DNA of 64,000 bases from Rhodococcus sp. P-2. Its GTDB lineage: Bacteria; Actinomycetota; Actinomycetes; Mycobacteriales; Mycobacteriaceae. The translations under genes were made by a program, and so were the position numbers. The stretch spans positions 2,790,001 through 2,854,000 of the forward strand of contig NZ_CP066779.1 of NCBI RefSeq assembly GCF_016598535.1, written 5' to 3'. Below, piece after piece: positions 43,050 to 52,523 of the stretch. Positions within the stretch are counted from its first letter, which is position 1. Each line of letters starts with the position of its first letter. The notes below the pieces were generated by a model, which was not told the origin of the DNA, searched no databases, and saw only the letters and a program-made list of their open reading frames with translations.

Positions 43050-44729
43050 ATGTCTTCCAAGCTGTCTCACAAGGCGTACATGATCGGTGCCGGCATCGGA
43101 AATCTTTCGGCTGCCGTCTATTTGATTCGGGACGGTAAGTGGAGCGGTGAGGACATCACCATCATGGGCCTGGACATGCACGGAGCGAACGACGGCGAAT
43201 CCGCCGCTACTTTCCAGCACCAGTACGGCCATCGCGAGCTAGGCAACGACGCGGGCTTCATCAACCGTGGTGGTCGCATGCTCAACGAGGAGACCTACGA
43301 GAACCTCTGGGACGTGCTGAGTGCGGTTCCGTCGCTGGACAACCCGGGAAAGTCGGTGACGGATGACATTCTCGATTTCGACCACGCGCATCCGACACAC
43401 GACGTTGCACGGTTGATCGACCGCGACGGTATTCGCAACAAGGGCGAGAACGACTACAAGCACATGCAATTCGACAACAAGGATCGATACTTGTTGACGA
43501 AGCTGATGACGATGCCGGAGTCGGACGAGGCAAAACTCGACGACATCAGTATCGAGCAGTGGTTCGAGGACACTCCGCACTTTTTCACCACCAACTTCTG
43601 GTACATGTGGGAGACCACATTTGCGTTCAAGCGGGTGAGTTCGGCGATGGAGCTGCGCCGGTACATGAATCGAATGATTCTCGAGTTCAGTCGCATTCAG
43701 ACTCTCGCGGGTGTCACCAGGTCCCCGTACAACCAGTACGAGAGCATCATCTTGCCGATGCGGACCTTCCTCGAAGGCAAGGGTGTGAAGTTCGTCAACG
43801 AACTGAAGATCACGGAGTTCGTGTTCAAGGACACCCCGCTTCGCGACGAGATCACCGTGACGGGACTCGACTACGAGAACGTCCGCACCGGTGAGAAGGG
43901 CCGAATCGACGTAGCGGAGGGCGATTTCGTCTTCGACACCAACGGCAGCATCACCGACAGTTCGTCGATCGGCGATCTGGATACCCCGATCGTGGAAGAC
44001 ATGAGGTACGCGCCGAGTGCGCTGCTGTGGAAGCAGGCAACCGAGCACTTCTACGATCTCGGGAATCCCGACAAGTTCTTCGGAGATCGGGAGCAGAGTG
44101 AGTGGACCAGCTTCACCGTCACCACCTCGTCACACGAGCTCATCAACGAGATTTCCCGAATCACCAAGCAGCTCCCCGGAAATGCGCTCAACACCTTCGT
44201 GGACTCGAACGTACTTCTGTCGATCGTGGTTCACCATCAGCCGCACTATCACGCGCAGAAGGAGAACGAAGGAGTCTTCTGGGGCTACTGTCTGTTCCCG
44301 CGAAAGAACGGTGACTACGTGAAGAAGCCGTTCATCGAGATGACCGGCCGGGAAATGCTGGAAGAGACGCTCGGACACCTCGAGGCGCTCGACGAGAACG
44401 GTGCGCTGGCCGCGCGCAGAGAAGAGATCATGGACAGCGTCGTCAATTCGATTCCCAGCCACATGCCTTACGCCAGTGCGCTGTTCAATCGGCGTGCCGT
44501 GGGTGACCGGCCGCTGGTGGTGCCGAAGCATTCCAAGAACCTGGCCTTCATCAGTCAGTTCGCGGAGCTGCCGTTCGACATGGTGTTCACCGAGCAGTAC
44601 TCGGTGCGCTGCGCTCAGGTGGCCGTCTACAAGTTCCTGGGGATTCCGGAAGACAAGCTCACCAAGATGCATCACTACGAGAAGGACCCGAAGGTTCTCG
44701 CCAAGGCCGCAGTGACGATGTTCCGCTGA
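43050..44729 (+). CDS. ohyA: Oleate hydratase
   Basis: A 559-residue FAD-dependent hydratase that adds water to the C9 double bond of oleate, giving 10-hydroxystearate. The FAD entry motif GAGIGNLSAAVYL lies at 13-25; family segments FQHQYGHRELGNDAGF and FSRIQTLAGVTRSPYNQYE are present. Its length fits the family. ATG 43050 follows AAGGAA. It is 94 bases after the fused regulator, a spacing that leaves room for its own promoter. It probably detoxifies unsaturated fatty acids or starts their conversion. Confidence 0.93.
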   Translation: MSSKLSHKAYMIGAGIGNLSAAVYLIRDGKWSGEDITIMGLDMHGANDGESAATFQHQYGHRELGNDAGFINRGGRMLNEETYENLWDVLSAVPSLDNPGKSVTDDILDFDHAHPTHDVARLIDRDGIRNKGENDYKHMQFDNKDRYLLTKLMTMPESDEAKLDDISIEQWFEDTPHFFTTNFWYMWETTFAFKRVSSAMELRRYMNRMILEFSRIQTLAGVTRSPYNQYESIILPMRTFLEGKGVKFVNELKITEFVFKDTPLRDEITVTGLDYENVRTGEKGRIDVAEGDFVFDTNGSITDSSSIGDLDTPIVEDMRYAPSALLWKQATEHFYDLGNPDKFFGDREQSEWTSFTVTTSSHELINEISRITKQLPGNALNTFVDSNVLLSIVVHHQPHYHAQKENEGVFWGYCLFPRKNGDYVKKPFIEMTGREMLEETLGHLEALDENGALAARREEIMDSVVNSIPSHMPYASALFNRRAVGDRPLVVPKHSKNLAFISQFAELPFDMVFTEQYSVRCAQVAVYKFLGIPEDKLTKMHHYEKDPKVLAKAAVTMFR

Positions 44730-44736
44730 GGGGTGC

Positions 44737-45114
44737 TCAGCGACCGTGCCGCTTCTCGTAGTCCTCGCGAGTGCGATCGGCGCGGCGCTGGGCCTTCTCG
44801 TCGAGCAATTCGGGATCGAGTCCATGGCTCAGCAGGCGGTGACGGCGGTAGATGGTCCCGAGCGCTACGACGAAGTACGCGAGCGGGATGAGCAACAAGG
44901 CCATCATGGCCAAGGGAATCCAGATCGGTCCCGGAATCAAGAGGAACAGCAGAAGGATCAGCGTCGCCGGCACGGTGAAGCGGATGATGTAGCGGGCCTG
45001 TGCACCCGGGCCGACCAGATCGTTTCGCACCCAGTCCTGGTACCGGTCGGGGAGGGTCTTTCCCAGGAGGTATCCGCAGTACTGGGGAAAGTTCGGGCGA
45101 GTCTGTTCGGCCAT
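44737..45114 (-). CDS. DUF5313 family membrane protein
   Basis: A 125-residue membrane protein. Residues 1-40 are soluble, two helices follow (about 44-62 and 66-86), then a highly charged basic tail (RRHRLLSHGLDPE onward). This architecture and the opening RPNFPQYCGYLLGKTLPDRYQDWV are characteristic of DUF5313, a family seen in mycolic-acid actinomycetes. The function is unknown. It stands 7 bases from the end of the oleate-hydratase gene in convergent orientation. Confidence 0.82.
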   Translation of the reverse strand: MAEQTRPNFPQYCGYLLGKTLPDRYQDWVRNDLVGPGAQARYIIRFTVPATLILLLFLLIPGPIWIPLAMMALLLIPLAYFVVALGTIYRRHRLLSHGLDPELLDEKAQRRADRTREDYEKRHGR

Positions 45115-45144
45115 GGCTTCCAGGATAGTGCCTGGTACCGCCGC

Positions 45145-46116
45145 TTACGCGGGTGCCTTGAACGTACGTCGGTAGGCGCTCGGTGAAACGCCGAGCGCCT
45201 CGTTCATGTGTTGACGCATCGATGTCGCGGTCCCGAAGCCGGTTCGAGCGGCAATTGCATCGATCGACAGGTCGGATTCCTCCAGCAGTTCGCGTGCTCG
45301 ATCGACGCGTCTGCTGGTCAACCAGCGGTTCGGCGTCGTTCCGACTTCGTCGCGGAATCGACGACTGAACGTACGGACGCTCATGTTGGCACGCGTCGCC
45401 AAGTCCGCCAGGGTGATCGGGTCGCCGAGATGTTCGAGGGCCCAATGCCGAGCGTCGGCAGTCGATTCCGAGGGTTTGTCGGCCAGCGGGCGCCGGATGT
45501 ACTGCGCTTGGCCACCGTCGCGCCACGGCGGTACGACGCAACGCCTCGCGACGGTGTTCGCCACTTCCATGCCGTGGTCGCGCCTGACGATGTGCAGACA
45601 GAGATCGACCCCTGACGCCACACCGGCCGAGGTCAGGATGTGGCCTTCGTCGACGAACAGCACGTCGGGATCCACGTTCACCTTGGGGTAGACACGCTGG
45701 AAATGGTCGGTGTTGCGCCAGTGCGTCGTGGCACGAAGTCCGTCGAGCAAACCCGCCGCGGCGAGGATGTACGAACCGGTGCAGATCGAGACCAGTCGAG
45801 TGCCCGGGCGGATGTGTCGGAACGCTGCGGCCAACTCGGGGGAGAGGTAACCGTCTTCGTAGGCCGGACCCAGTTCGTACGACGCGGGAATGACGACGGT
45901 GTCGGCGGTGGCGAGCAGCTCGCTCCCGTGGTCGACCGAGATGCTGAAGTCTGCGTCGGTCTGCACGGGATTGCCGTCGACGGTGCACGTCAGGATCTCG
46001 TAGAGCGGCCGATCCTCGACGTCGAGGGCGCGCCCGAAAATGCGCGCCGGGATACCGAGCTCGAAGGGAATGACTCCGTTCAGAGCCAGTACGACGACGC
46101 GATGCGGACCAGACAT
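45145..46116 (-). CDS. GlxA-type transcriptional regulator (DJ-1/PfpI + AraC)
   Basis: A 323-residue regulator. An amidase-like DJ-1/PfpI domain covers about 1-190, with the nucleophile-like cysteine in VSICTGSYILAAAG; an AraC HTH pair covers about 215-318, ending with ARTGFGTATSMRQHMNEALG. These regulators control catabolic genes, for example for glycine betaine or carnitine. It diverges from the MFS carrier with a 71-bp gap, so it probably regulates that gene. The ribosome-binding site is weak. Confidence 0.88.
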   Translation of the reverse strand: MSGPHRVVVLALNGVIPFELGIPARIFGRALDVEDRPLYEILTCTVDGNPVQTDADFSISVDHGSELLATADTVVIPASYELGPAYEDGYLSPELAAAFRHIRPGTRLVSICTGSYILAAAGLLDGLRATTHWRNTDHFQRVYPKVNVDPDVLFVDEGHILTSAGVASGVDLCLHIVRRDHGMEVANTVARRCVVPPWRDGGQAQYIRRPLADKPSESTADARHWALEHLGDPITLADLATRANMSVRTFSRRFRDEVGTTPNRWLTSRRVDRARELLEESDLSIDAIAARTGFGTATSMRQHMNEALGVSPSAYRRTFKAPA

Positions 46117-46187
46117 GGCTCGATTCTTTCATATATTGGCAATCTGGCCACTGTTCTCGATCGAATCCAAACTGCAGAATTCTCTCT

Positions 46188-47504
46188 GTGACTTCTGAGA
46201 CCGTTCTCCCCGAATCGGGCCAACAGCAGGTGAGCCCGCCGCGCTTTCACCGCGCCTGGTCCGTCGCGATCGTGGCATTCCTGGCTTTGGTCGGTGCGGC
46301 GAGCTTCCGCGCTGCCCCATCCGTGCTGATCGATCCACTGCACGAGGATTTCGGGTGGTCTCGCGCCAGCATCTCGGCCGCCGTCTCGGTCAACTTGATC
46401 CTGTACGGGTTGACCTCGCCGTTCGCTGCTGCCCTGATGGAAAGGTTCGGCATCCGGGCGGTTGTCACTTCGGCGTTGGCGCTCATCTCGCTCGGCAGTG
46501 GTCTCACGATCTTCATGACCTCGAGTTGGCAGCTCATCCTGCTGTGGGGCGTGTTCGTCGGACTCGGTACCGGTTCGATGGCGCTGGCGTTTGTCGCCAC
46601 CGTCGTGGATCGATGGTTCGTCGAGAAACGCGGTCTCGTGACCGGCATCCTGACGGCCGGTGGTGCTGCCGGTCAGCTGGTGTTCCTGCCCGTCCTGGCG
46701 AAGATCGCGGAAACGTACGACTGGAAGAGCGTCGCCTTCACAGTTTCGTTTGCCGCGCTGGCCGTAGTGCCGTTCGTTCTGCTGTTCCTGCGCAACTATC
46801 CGTCCGATGTGGGTACGACGCCGTACGGAGCGCCCGCCGACTACGCCCCACCCGCCAAGCCTGTCTACCAGCGCGGCGGCGCCGGAGGCCGGGCGATCTC
46901 GGTACTGGTCATGGCGTCGAAGACCAAGGTGTTCTGGCTTCTCGCCGGTACGTTCGCGATCTGCGGCGCGAGTACCAACGGCCTGATCGGAACGCACTTC
47001 GTTCCAGCGTCGCACGATCACGGGATGCCGATCACCACGGCCGCGTCGCTGCTGGCGTTGATCGGAATCCTCGACATGGTCGGCACCATTGCTTCGGGTT
47101 GGTTCACCGATCGGATGGACTCGCGAAAACTCCTCGGGATCTACTACCTGTTCCGCGGCATCTCGCTGCTCTTTCTGCCCTTGTTGCTCGCCAACACCGT
47201 GAACCCGCCGATGATCGCGTTCGTCATCTTCTACGGGCTCGATTGGGTGGCGACGGTTCCGCCGACCGTCGCGCTGTGCCGTCAGCACTTCGGCGCCGAC
47301 GCTCCCATCGTGTTCGGTTGGGTGCTGGCATCTCATCAGATCGGCGCGGGTCTGGTGGCCTTCTTGGCCGGCCTCGTTCGCGATCAGATCGGCTCGTACG
47401 ACGCTGCTTTCTTGGTGGCCGGCGCGCTCTGCGCGATCGCCGCAGTCATGTCGTTGTTGATCGCAAAACGTCCGAAAGAGGCAGTATTGGTTGACTCTGT
47501 CTGA
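46188..47504 (+). CDS. MFS transporter (monocarboxylate/OFA-like)
   Basis: A 438-residue permease with twelve predicted helices. It has FGWSRASISAAVSVNLILYG near the start and the loop DRWFVEKRGLVTGILTAGGAA, typical of the oxalate/formate and monocarboxylate-type MFS branch. GTG 46188 has no good ribosome-binding site; leaderless translation is plausible. It is divergent from the GlxA-type regulator, and probably controlled by it. The solute, possibly an organic anion, is not provable. Confidence 0.85.
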   Translation: MTSETVLPESGQQQVSPPRFHRAWSVAIVAFLALVGAASFRAAPSVLIDPLHEDFGWSRASISAAVSVNLILYGLTSPFAAALMERFGIRAVVTSALALISLGSGLTIFMTSSWQLILLWGVFVGLGTGSMALAFVATVVDRWFVEKRGLVTGILTAGGAAGQLVFLPVLAKIAETYDWKSVAFTVSFAALAVVPFVLLFLRNYPSDVGTTPYGAPADYAPPAKPVYQRGGAGGRAISVLVMASKTKVFWLLAGTFAICGASTNGLIGTHFVPASHDHGMPITTAASLLALIGILDMVGTIASGWFTDRMDSRKLLGIYYLFRGISLLFLPLLLANTVNPPMIAFVIFYGLDWVATVPPTVALCRQHFGADAPIVFGWVLASHQIGAGLVAFLAGLVRDQIGSYDAAFLVAGALCAIAAVMSLLIAKRPKEAVLVDSV

Positions 47505-47582
47505 TTCGGCACTGTGATCGGTACCACCGACGGGGTAAGTTGTGTGTAACTCCAAGAACTACTCACCAGTAGGGGTACTGAA

Positions 47583-49136
47583 ATGCCTGCTCCGTCCGCT
47601 GCGACCTTCTCGCGGCTCGCCGATCTGATCGCCATCGACAATGTTGCCGATCGCCCGACGAAGTCCATCACCGAGGTGTTCACCGGCAAGGAGCTGGCGA
47701 CCATCCCCGTCGGCACCGCCGACGACGCACTTGCGGCCATCGCCCGTGCCCGCGTCGCCCAGAAGGAATGGGCCAAGCGCTCCGTCCTCGACCGCGCTGC
47801 CGTCTTCCACCGCTACCGCGACCTCATCCTCGAGAACCGCGACGCCCTCATGGACATGGCTCAGGCCGAGACCGGAAAGTCGCGTACCGCAGCTCAGGAA
47901 GAAGTCCTCGACATCTCGATGACGTCGCGTCACTACGCACGTGTGGCGCCGAAGCTGCTGCGCCCGCGTCGCGTCTCCGGCATGCTCCCGGGTCTGACGA
48001 AGACCGTCGTCCGCTACCAGCCCAAGGGTGTAGTCGGCGTCATCTCGCCGTGGAACTACCCGATGACGCTGGCCGTGTCCGACGCCATCGCCGCGCTGCT
48101 CGCCGGCAACGCCGTTGTCCTCAAGCCGGACAGCCAGACGCCGTACTGCGCCCTCGCCTGCGTCGAACTGCTCTACAAGGCGGGACTTCCCCGCGACCTC
48201 TTCGCCGTGGTTCCCGGACCGGGCTCCGTCGTGGGCACCGCGCTGGTCGAGAACACCGACTACCTCATGTTCACCGGTTCCACCGCGACCGGTCAGCTCC
48301 TCGCCGAGCAGGCCGGCCGTCGACTGATCGGCTTCTCCGCCGAACTCGGTGGCAAGAACCCGATGATCGTCGCGGCCGGCGCAGACCTGCGCGAGGTCAC
48401 CGACGCCGCTGTGCGTGCGTGCTTCTCCAACTCCGGTCAGCTGTGCATCTCCATCGAGCGCATCTACGTCGAAGAGTCCATCGCACCCGAGTTCATCCGC
48501 ATGTTCGGCGACCGCGTCAAGAAGATGAACCTCGCCGCCGGTTACGAATTCGGAATCGAGATGGGCAGCCTCGTATCCGAGGCCCAGGTCAAGGCAATCT
48601 CCGCGCATGTCGACGACGCAGTCGTCAAGGGCGCCACCGTCATTGCCGGCGGCAAGGCCCGCCCGGACATCGGACCGCTGTTCTACGAGCCCACCCTGCT
48701 CACCGGGGTTCCCGAGGACGCCGAGTGCTACCGCGACGAGACCTTCGGGCCGCTCGTCTCGATCTACCCCGTCAAGGACGTCGAAGAGGCCATCGCGCAG
48801 GCCAACGACACCGAGTACGGCCTCAACGCCAGTGTGTGGGCGGGAAGCAAGGCTGCCGGCGAAGCCATCGCAGCGCGCATCCACGCCGGCACCGTCAACG
48901 TCGACGAGGGTTACGCACCTACCTGGGGCAGCACCGCTGCACCGATGGGCGGCATGGGCGTCTCGGGCGTCGGACGTCGTCACGGCGCTGAAGGTCTGAT
49001 CAAGTACACCGAGCCGCAGACCGTTGCTACCACTCGCGTCATGAATCTCGGTGGACCGCGCGGACTTCCGGCCAAGGCGTGGGCAAAGCTCATGCCTCAC
49101 GCCATCAAGATCATGTCCTGGGTTCCGGGCCGGTAA
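47583..49136 (+). CDS. gabD2: Succinate-semialdehyde dehydrogenase (NADP+) GabD2
   Basis: A 517-residue aldehyde dehydrogenase that oxidises succinate semialdehyde to succinate. It tracks mycobacterial GabD2 along its whole length, opening MPAPSA and containing YQPKGVVGVISPWNYPMTL, SAELGGKNPMIVA and CFSNSGQLCISIERIY. The general base is Glu254 and the nucleophile is Cys288. ATG 47583 has a fair Shine-Dalgarno-like AGGGGTACTGAA upstream. It serves GABA or the 2-oxoglutarate-decarboxylase route. The SRPBCC gene follows four bases on. Confidence 0.93.
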   Translation: MPAPSAATFSRLADLIAIDNVADRPTKSITEVFTGKELATIPVGTADDALAAIARARVAQKEWAKRSVLDRAAVFHRYRDLILENRDALMDMAQAETGKSRTAAQEEVLDISMTSRHYARVAPKLLRPRRVSGMLPGLTKTVVRYQPKGVVGVISPWNYPMTLAVSDAIAALLAGNAVVLKPDSQTPYCALACVELLYKAGLPRDLFAVVPGPGSVVGTALVENTDYLMFTGSTATGQLLAEQAGRRLIGFSAELGGKNPMIVAAGADLREVTDAAVRACFSNSGQLCISIERIYVEESIAPEFIRMFGDRVKKMNLAAGYEFGIEMGSLVSEAQVKAISAHVDDAVVKGATVIAGGKARPDIGPLFYEPTLLTGVPEDAECYRDETFGPLVSIYPVKDVEEAIAQANDTEYGLNASVWAGSKAAGEAIAARIHAGTVNVDEGYAPTWGSTAAPMGGMGVSGVGRRHGAEGLIKYTEPQTVATTRVMNLGGPRGLPAKAWAKLMPHAIKIMSWVPGR

Positions 49137-49139
49137 CGG

Positions 49140-49583
49140 GTGGAAACCGCCAGCGCATACATCGAGGCAACTCCCGTATCGGTGTGGAAGGTTGTCAGCG
49201 ACATCGAAGGTATGGGTCGCTTCAGTCCTGAAAACACCGGCGGAACATGGACTTCCGGAACCCCGGGAACCGTGGGCGCAAAGTTCAAGGGCACCAACAA
49301 GCACGGCCTGATTCGGTGGAGCACGCACTGCACGGTGGTCGACGTGGTCGACTGCCGGAAGTTCTCCTTCGAATCGGACGAGCCGAAAGCGCGGTGGACC
49401 TTTGTGCTCGAGCCTTCGGGGACGGGCACTGTGCTTACCGAGACTCGTGAAATCTATGCGACGCCTGCGCTTTACGTGCGCATGATGTCGGGTAGCGGCC
49501 TACTCGGCCGGGGTCGAGATCAGCTGATGCAGACCGGAATGGAAACCACTCTGGCGCGCATCAAGGCGTTTCTGGAGAGCTAG
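49140..49583 (+). CDS. SRPBCC family protein
   Basis: A 147-residue START-like protein with a hydrophobic ligand pocket. The opening AYIEATPVSVWKVVSDIEGMG and the central strand-rich KFSFESDEPKARWTFVLEP fit the polyketide-cyclase/dehydrase SRPBCC group. No catalytic residues are evident; the family binds lipids or acts on cyclic ketides. GTG 49140 is three bases after the gabD2 stop, so the two are co-transcribed. A bidirectional terminator follows. Confidence 0.85.
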   Translation: METASAYIEATPVSVWKVVSDIEGMGRFSPENTGGTWTSGTPGTVGAKFKGTNKHGLIRWSTHCTVVDVVDCRKFSFESDEPKARWTFVLEPSGTGTVLTETREIYATPALYVRMMSGSGLLGRGRDQLMQTGMETTLARIKAFLES

Positions 49584-49593
49584 GCACCTGCAA

Positions 49594-49630
49594 AAGTGGG
49601 GCTGCACTCGATTCGAGTGCAGTCCCACTT
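49594..49630. terminator. Strong bidirectional terminator
   Basis: A 17-bp stem (49594-49610 with 49614-49630) with one G-T pair and an ATT loop, followed by CTGTTT on the plus strand. It ends both the SRPBCC gene and the convergent MHS carrier (stop at 49635). Confidence 0.85.
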
Positions 49631-49634
49631 CTGT

Positions 49635-50996
49635 TTATCGGTTCGACAGCTCGCCGAGGTCGGACGGCGACGCCTGATGCTCATTCTTGTCGGAGTTGCG
49701 GAAAGGCATGCCGACTGTACTGAGGTCGATTCCTTTGGTCTCCTTCATGATCAGCGCCGCAACGAGAGAGAGAAGGCAGAGCGCTCCCACGTATACCGAG
49801 AACACCCATCCAAGATCTCGCGAGGTCAACCAGGTGTTCAGGTACGGCGCCGTACCGCCGAAGATCGCCACGGACAGCGACGTAGCGAAGCCGACTCCCA
49901 TCGCGCGTGCACGAGTGGGGACAAGTTCGGACATGAGCGCCGGATACATCGCGGACGCGCAGCACCAGACCGCCAATCCCATCGCCTGCGTCACGAACAA
50001 GGTCCACGGCTGTGCCGTCAGGATAGCCGCGATCGGTAGTACGAGGACAGCGCCGGAAATGCCGAAGGCTGCCGCCATGGTGCGCCGACCGTACTTGTCC
50101 GAGAGGTGACCTGAGAGTGGAAGTAGCGCCAGCACAACGAGTTGGGCTAGCAAGCTTGCAATGAAGGCTCCGTTGGGATCCATTCCCTTGGCTGAAATTG
50201 CATACGCTGACGCGAAGGTGGCCCAGGTGTAGTAGGCCGCGTTCTGCCCAGCAGACAGCATGAGGATCAGCACACCGATTTTTACAATGTCCTTTCGTGC
50301 AATCGGAGGTGCCGTAGCTGCAGAATCCGAATTCTCTTCGAAGTGAGGGGATTCCGATGCTGCACGACGCAAGAACAATGCGTAGAGACCGAGTACGGCC
50401 CCGATGGCGAAAGCAATCCGCCATCCGTATCTGCTCATGTCGTCTTTTCCGAGGATCCCCGTCAGCAATGCTGCGACGAGAGTCGCCAGCATTACTCCGA
50501 AGGTGACAGCCGTGAATACCGAACTGCCCCACAGCCCTCGCCGATCTCGAGGCGAGATCTCACCGACGTAGGTGTAAGAGACGCCGGCCTCTCCTCCGTG
50601 CGCAAGGCCCTGCGTCAGTCGTGCAATCAAGAGTGCGAACGACGCCCACACCCCAATGCTCTCGTAGCTCGGGATCAATGCAATTGCCAGACTTGCAACG
50701 GCCATCAAGCACATCGTGAGCACCATCGTGAATTTTCGACCCTTACGGTCGGCCAGGCGTCCGAAGACAAGCCCACCGAACGGTCGCGCCACGAATCCGA
50801 CGGCGAACACCGCAAGTGTCGACAGCAGGGCAGAAGTGGGATCGCTGTCATCGAAGAAATTGGACGCCAGATACGTGGAGAAGATCGCGTACAGAGTCCA
50901 ATCGAACCATTCGAGGATGTTTCCGGACACGGCTGCCCGCAGCGAACGGGCGCGATCGAGTTCGGGGGTTTGTTCCGGAGGTGCAGAGCTGTTCAT
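49635..50996 (-). CDS. MFS metabolite:H+ symporter (MHS family)
   Basis: A 453-residue carrier of the MHS subfamily, which includes KgtP, ProP and dicarboxylate/aromatic acid symporters. Key marks are SGNILEWFDWTLYAIFSTYL at the first helix and GRLADRKGRKFTM in the loop between helices 2 and 3. It has twelve helices. It is the third gene of the GntR-SDR-MHS operon and presumably imports the substrate that the divergent dehydrogenase complex uses. ATG 50996 follows AGAAGG. Confidence 0.88.
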   Translation of the reverse strand: MNSSAPPEQTPELDRARSLRAAVSGNILEWFDWTLYAIFSTYLASNFFDDSDPTSALLSTLAVFAVGFVARPFGGLVFGRLADRKGRKFTMVLTMCLMAVASLAIALIPSYESIGVWASFALLIARLTQGLAHGGEAGVSYTYVGEISPRDRRGLWGSSVFTAVTFGVMLATLVAALLTGILGKDDMSRYGWRIAFAIGAVLGLYALFLRRAASESPHFEENSDSAATAPPIARKDIVKIGVLILMLSAGQNAAYYTWATFASAYAISAKGMDPNGAFIASLLAQLVVLALLPLSGHLSDKYGRRTMAAAFGISGAVLVLPIAAILTAQPWTLFVTQAMGLAVWCCASAMYPALMSELVPTRARAMGVGFATSLSVAIFGGTAPYLNTWLTSRDLGWVFSVYVGALCLLSLVAALIMKETKGIDLSTVGMPFRNSDKNEHQASPSDLGELSNR

Positions 50997-51056
50997 GTGA
51001 GCCTTCTCGGGATGTCAGTATTTTTGTCGTTCAACAGGTTCGGTAGATATGGGCGG

Positions 51057-51794
51057 TCAACCCATATGGAGTCCGCCGTTCACATGAATCACTTCGCCGT
51101 GCACGAAGCTCGCGGCTGGACTGCACAGGAATCCGACCACGGAAGCAACCTCGGCGGCGCGGCCGAATCGGCCCATCGGCGTCGAGCGGATGAGGTGGTC
51201 GTTTTGGCTGTTGACCAAATCTGCGGTCATCGGTGTTTCGATGATGCCGGGCGATACTGCATTGACTCGGATCGATCCACCCAGTTCCCAAGCGAGACTT
51301 CGAGTGAAAGCGATTAGTCCGCCCTTTGTTGCCGCATAGTGAGCGTGATTTCGACTGCCGCGATGGCCTGCCATAGACGTCAGATTGACGATCGAACCGC
51401 CGTCACGCATCACCGGAATGGCGGCGCGTGTCAGATACATTGCCCCGTCGAGGTTGATGGACATGACCGTCCGCCATTGCTGGTCGGTCATCAACTCCAC
51501 CGACTGTTCGGGATAGATCCCCGCAGCGACTACGAGGTGGTCGATCCCCCCGAAATGCCTTTGCGCAACCGCAACGAAGTGATCATTGCTTTCAGGTGAA
51601 GCAGCATCGAGTTCTGTTGTCGCTATACGATTTCCGTCAGGATCCAGAGAAGCTCTGATCGCGGAGAGCGCTTGTGTATCCAGGTCGCCGAGTACCAGAT
51701 TCGCCCCTGCTGCGTACATCTGCTCTGATACCTGCCTGGCGATTCCGCCTGCGGCTCCGGATATTGCAATGGTGCGATCGGTGAAGTCGTACAA
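51057..51794 (-). CDS. SDR family oxidoreductase (FabG-like)
   Basis: A 245-residue classical SDR. The cofactor motif is SGAAGGIA (12-19) and Asp37 in GDLDTQ favours NAD. Ser140, Tyr153 and Lys157 (YAATK) make the active site. The C-terminus GEVIHVNGGLHMG is usual. The start is TTG 51794 behind AAGGAA. It lies 15 bases after the GntR stop, on the same strand. It likely oxidises or reduces a hydroxy/keto intermediate of the pathway, for instance a diol or acetoin-type alcohol (inference). Confidence 0.87.
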   Translation of the reverse strand: MYDFTDRTIAISGAAGGIARQVSEQMYAAGANLVLGDLDTQALSAIRASLDPDGNRIATTELDAASPESNDHFVAVAQRHFGGIDHLVVAAGIYPEQSVELMTDQQWRTVMSINLDGAMYLTRAAIPVMRDGGSIVNLTSMAGHRGSRNHAHYAATKGGLIAFTRSLAWELGGSIRVNAVSPGIIETPMTADLVNSQNDHLIRSTPMGRFGRAAEVASVVGFLCSPAASFVHGEVIHVNGGLHMG

Positions 51795-51809
51795 GTGGCT
51801 TTCCTTTGA

Positions 51810-52523
51810 TCAGCGCACTTTCGACGAACCTCCCGGCAAAGAATCAGGGTGGGTGCTGTCGAAAAGTTCGGGATGCTTGGTTAATTCGGTTCTGGTTCTT
51901 CGTATGTGGCCGGTCAGGCAGCGTTCGGCATCGATCTCGTCTTTGCGCACGATGGCCTCGATCAGCAAGCGGTGTTCGTAGTTGATGACCCAGGTTCGAT
52001 CGGGGCCCGTCAGCCGGGCATATGCCCGACGGTAATGCTGAGTCGTATTCCAGAACCGAGTCACCATAGTTATCAACTGAGGAATCTCGCAACCGCTGTA
52101 AGTGAGCAGGTGCAACTCCCGGTCCAGTACCAGGAATCGGTCGACATCCTCGTTGGCTTCGATCTCTTCCTGAATACTCCAGAGTCGATCATGCACACTG
52201 CTGTTCAGATGCGGGATGCTCTCCGCCAGCGCCATGGGCTCGATCCGTTCGCGAATGCGATAGACGAAATCGCATTCCTGCATATCCATGGAGGACACCC
52301 ACGCGCCGCTGTTCGCTTTCAACTCGACCAGGCCTTCGGATTCGAGCATGCGCAGCGCTTCTCGTACTGGTAACCGACTCGCGCCGAGTCGTTCGGCTAT
52401 CTCCTCCTGGCGGATTCGAACTCCAGGCAGTAGGCGTCCGGAAAGTATGTCTTCGCGGATATGGGCTGCGATGCGGTGGCTCGCGACCGTGGTGGGGCCG
52501 CTCGCAGAATCGGCTTCGGACAA
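51810..52523 (-). CDS. GntR family regulator, FCD (FadR/VanR) subfamily
   Basis: A 237-residue regulator. The winged helix (about 15-75) contains IRQEEIAERLGASRLPVREAL, the hallmark GntR wing, and the all-helical FCD ligand domain covers about 90-220 with metal-ligand-type residues in DRELHLLTYSGC. TTG 52523 follows GAGGAG. It is first in the SDR-MHS operon and divergent from the E1-E2-E3-VOC operon. Three palindromes in between look like its operators. The ligand is probably an organic acid of the pathway. Confidence 0.9.
   Translation of the reverse strand: MSEADSASGPTTVASHRIAAHIREDILSGRLLPGVRIRQEEIAERLGASRLPVREALRMLESEGLVELKANSGAWVSSMDMQECDFVYRIRERIEPMALAESIPHLNSSVHDRLWSIQEEIEANEDVDRFLVLDRELHLLTYSGCEIPQLITMVTRFWNTTQHYRRAYARLTGPDRTWVINYEHRLLIEAIVRKDEIDAERCLTGHIRRTRTELTKHPELFDSTHPDSLPGGSSKVR

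Noticed and set aside
46080-47555. Minus-strand open frame of 491 codons across the MFS gene
   Set aside because: Arg/Asp/Gln-rich sequence typical of an antisense frame; the plus-strand transporter is certain.
47559-49328. Minus-strand open frame of 589 codons across gabD2
   Set aside because: It covers the complementary strand of a clearly real GabD2 gene, and its composition is shadow-like.
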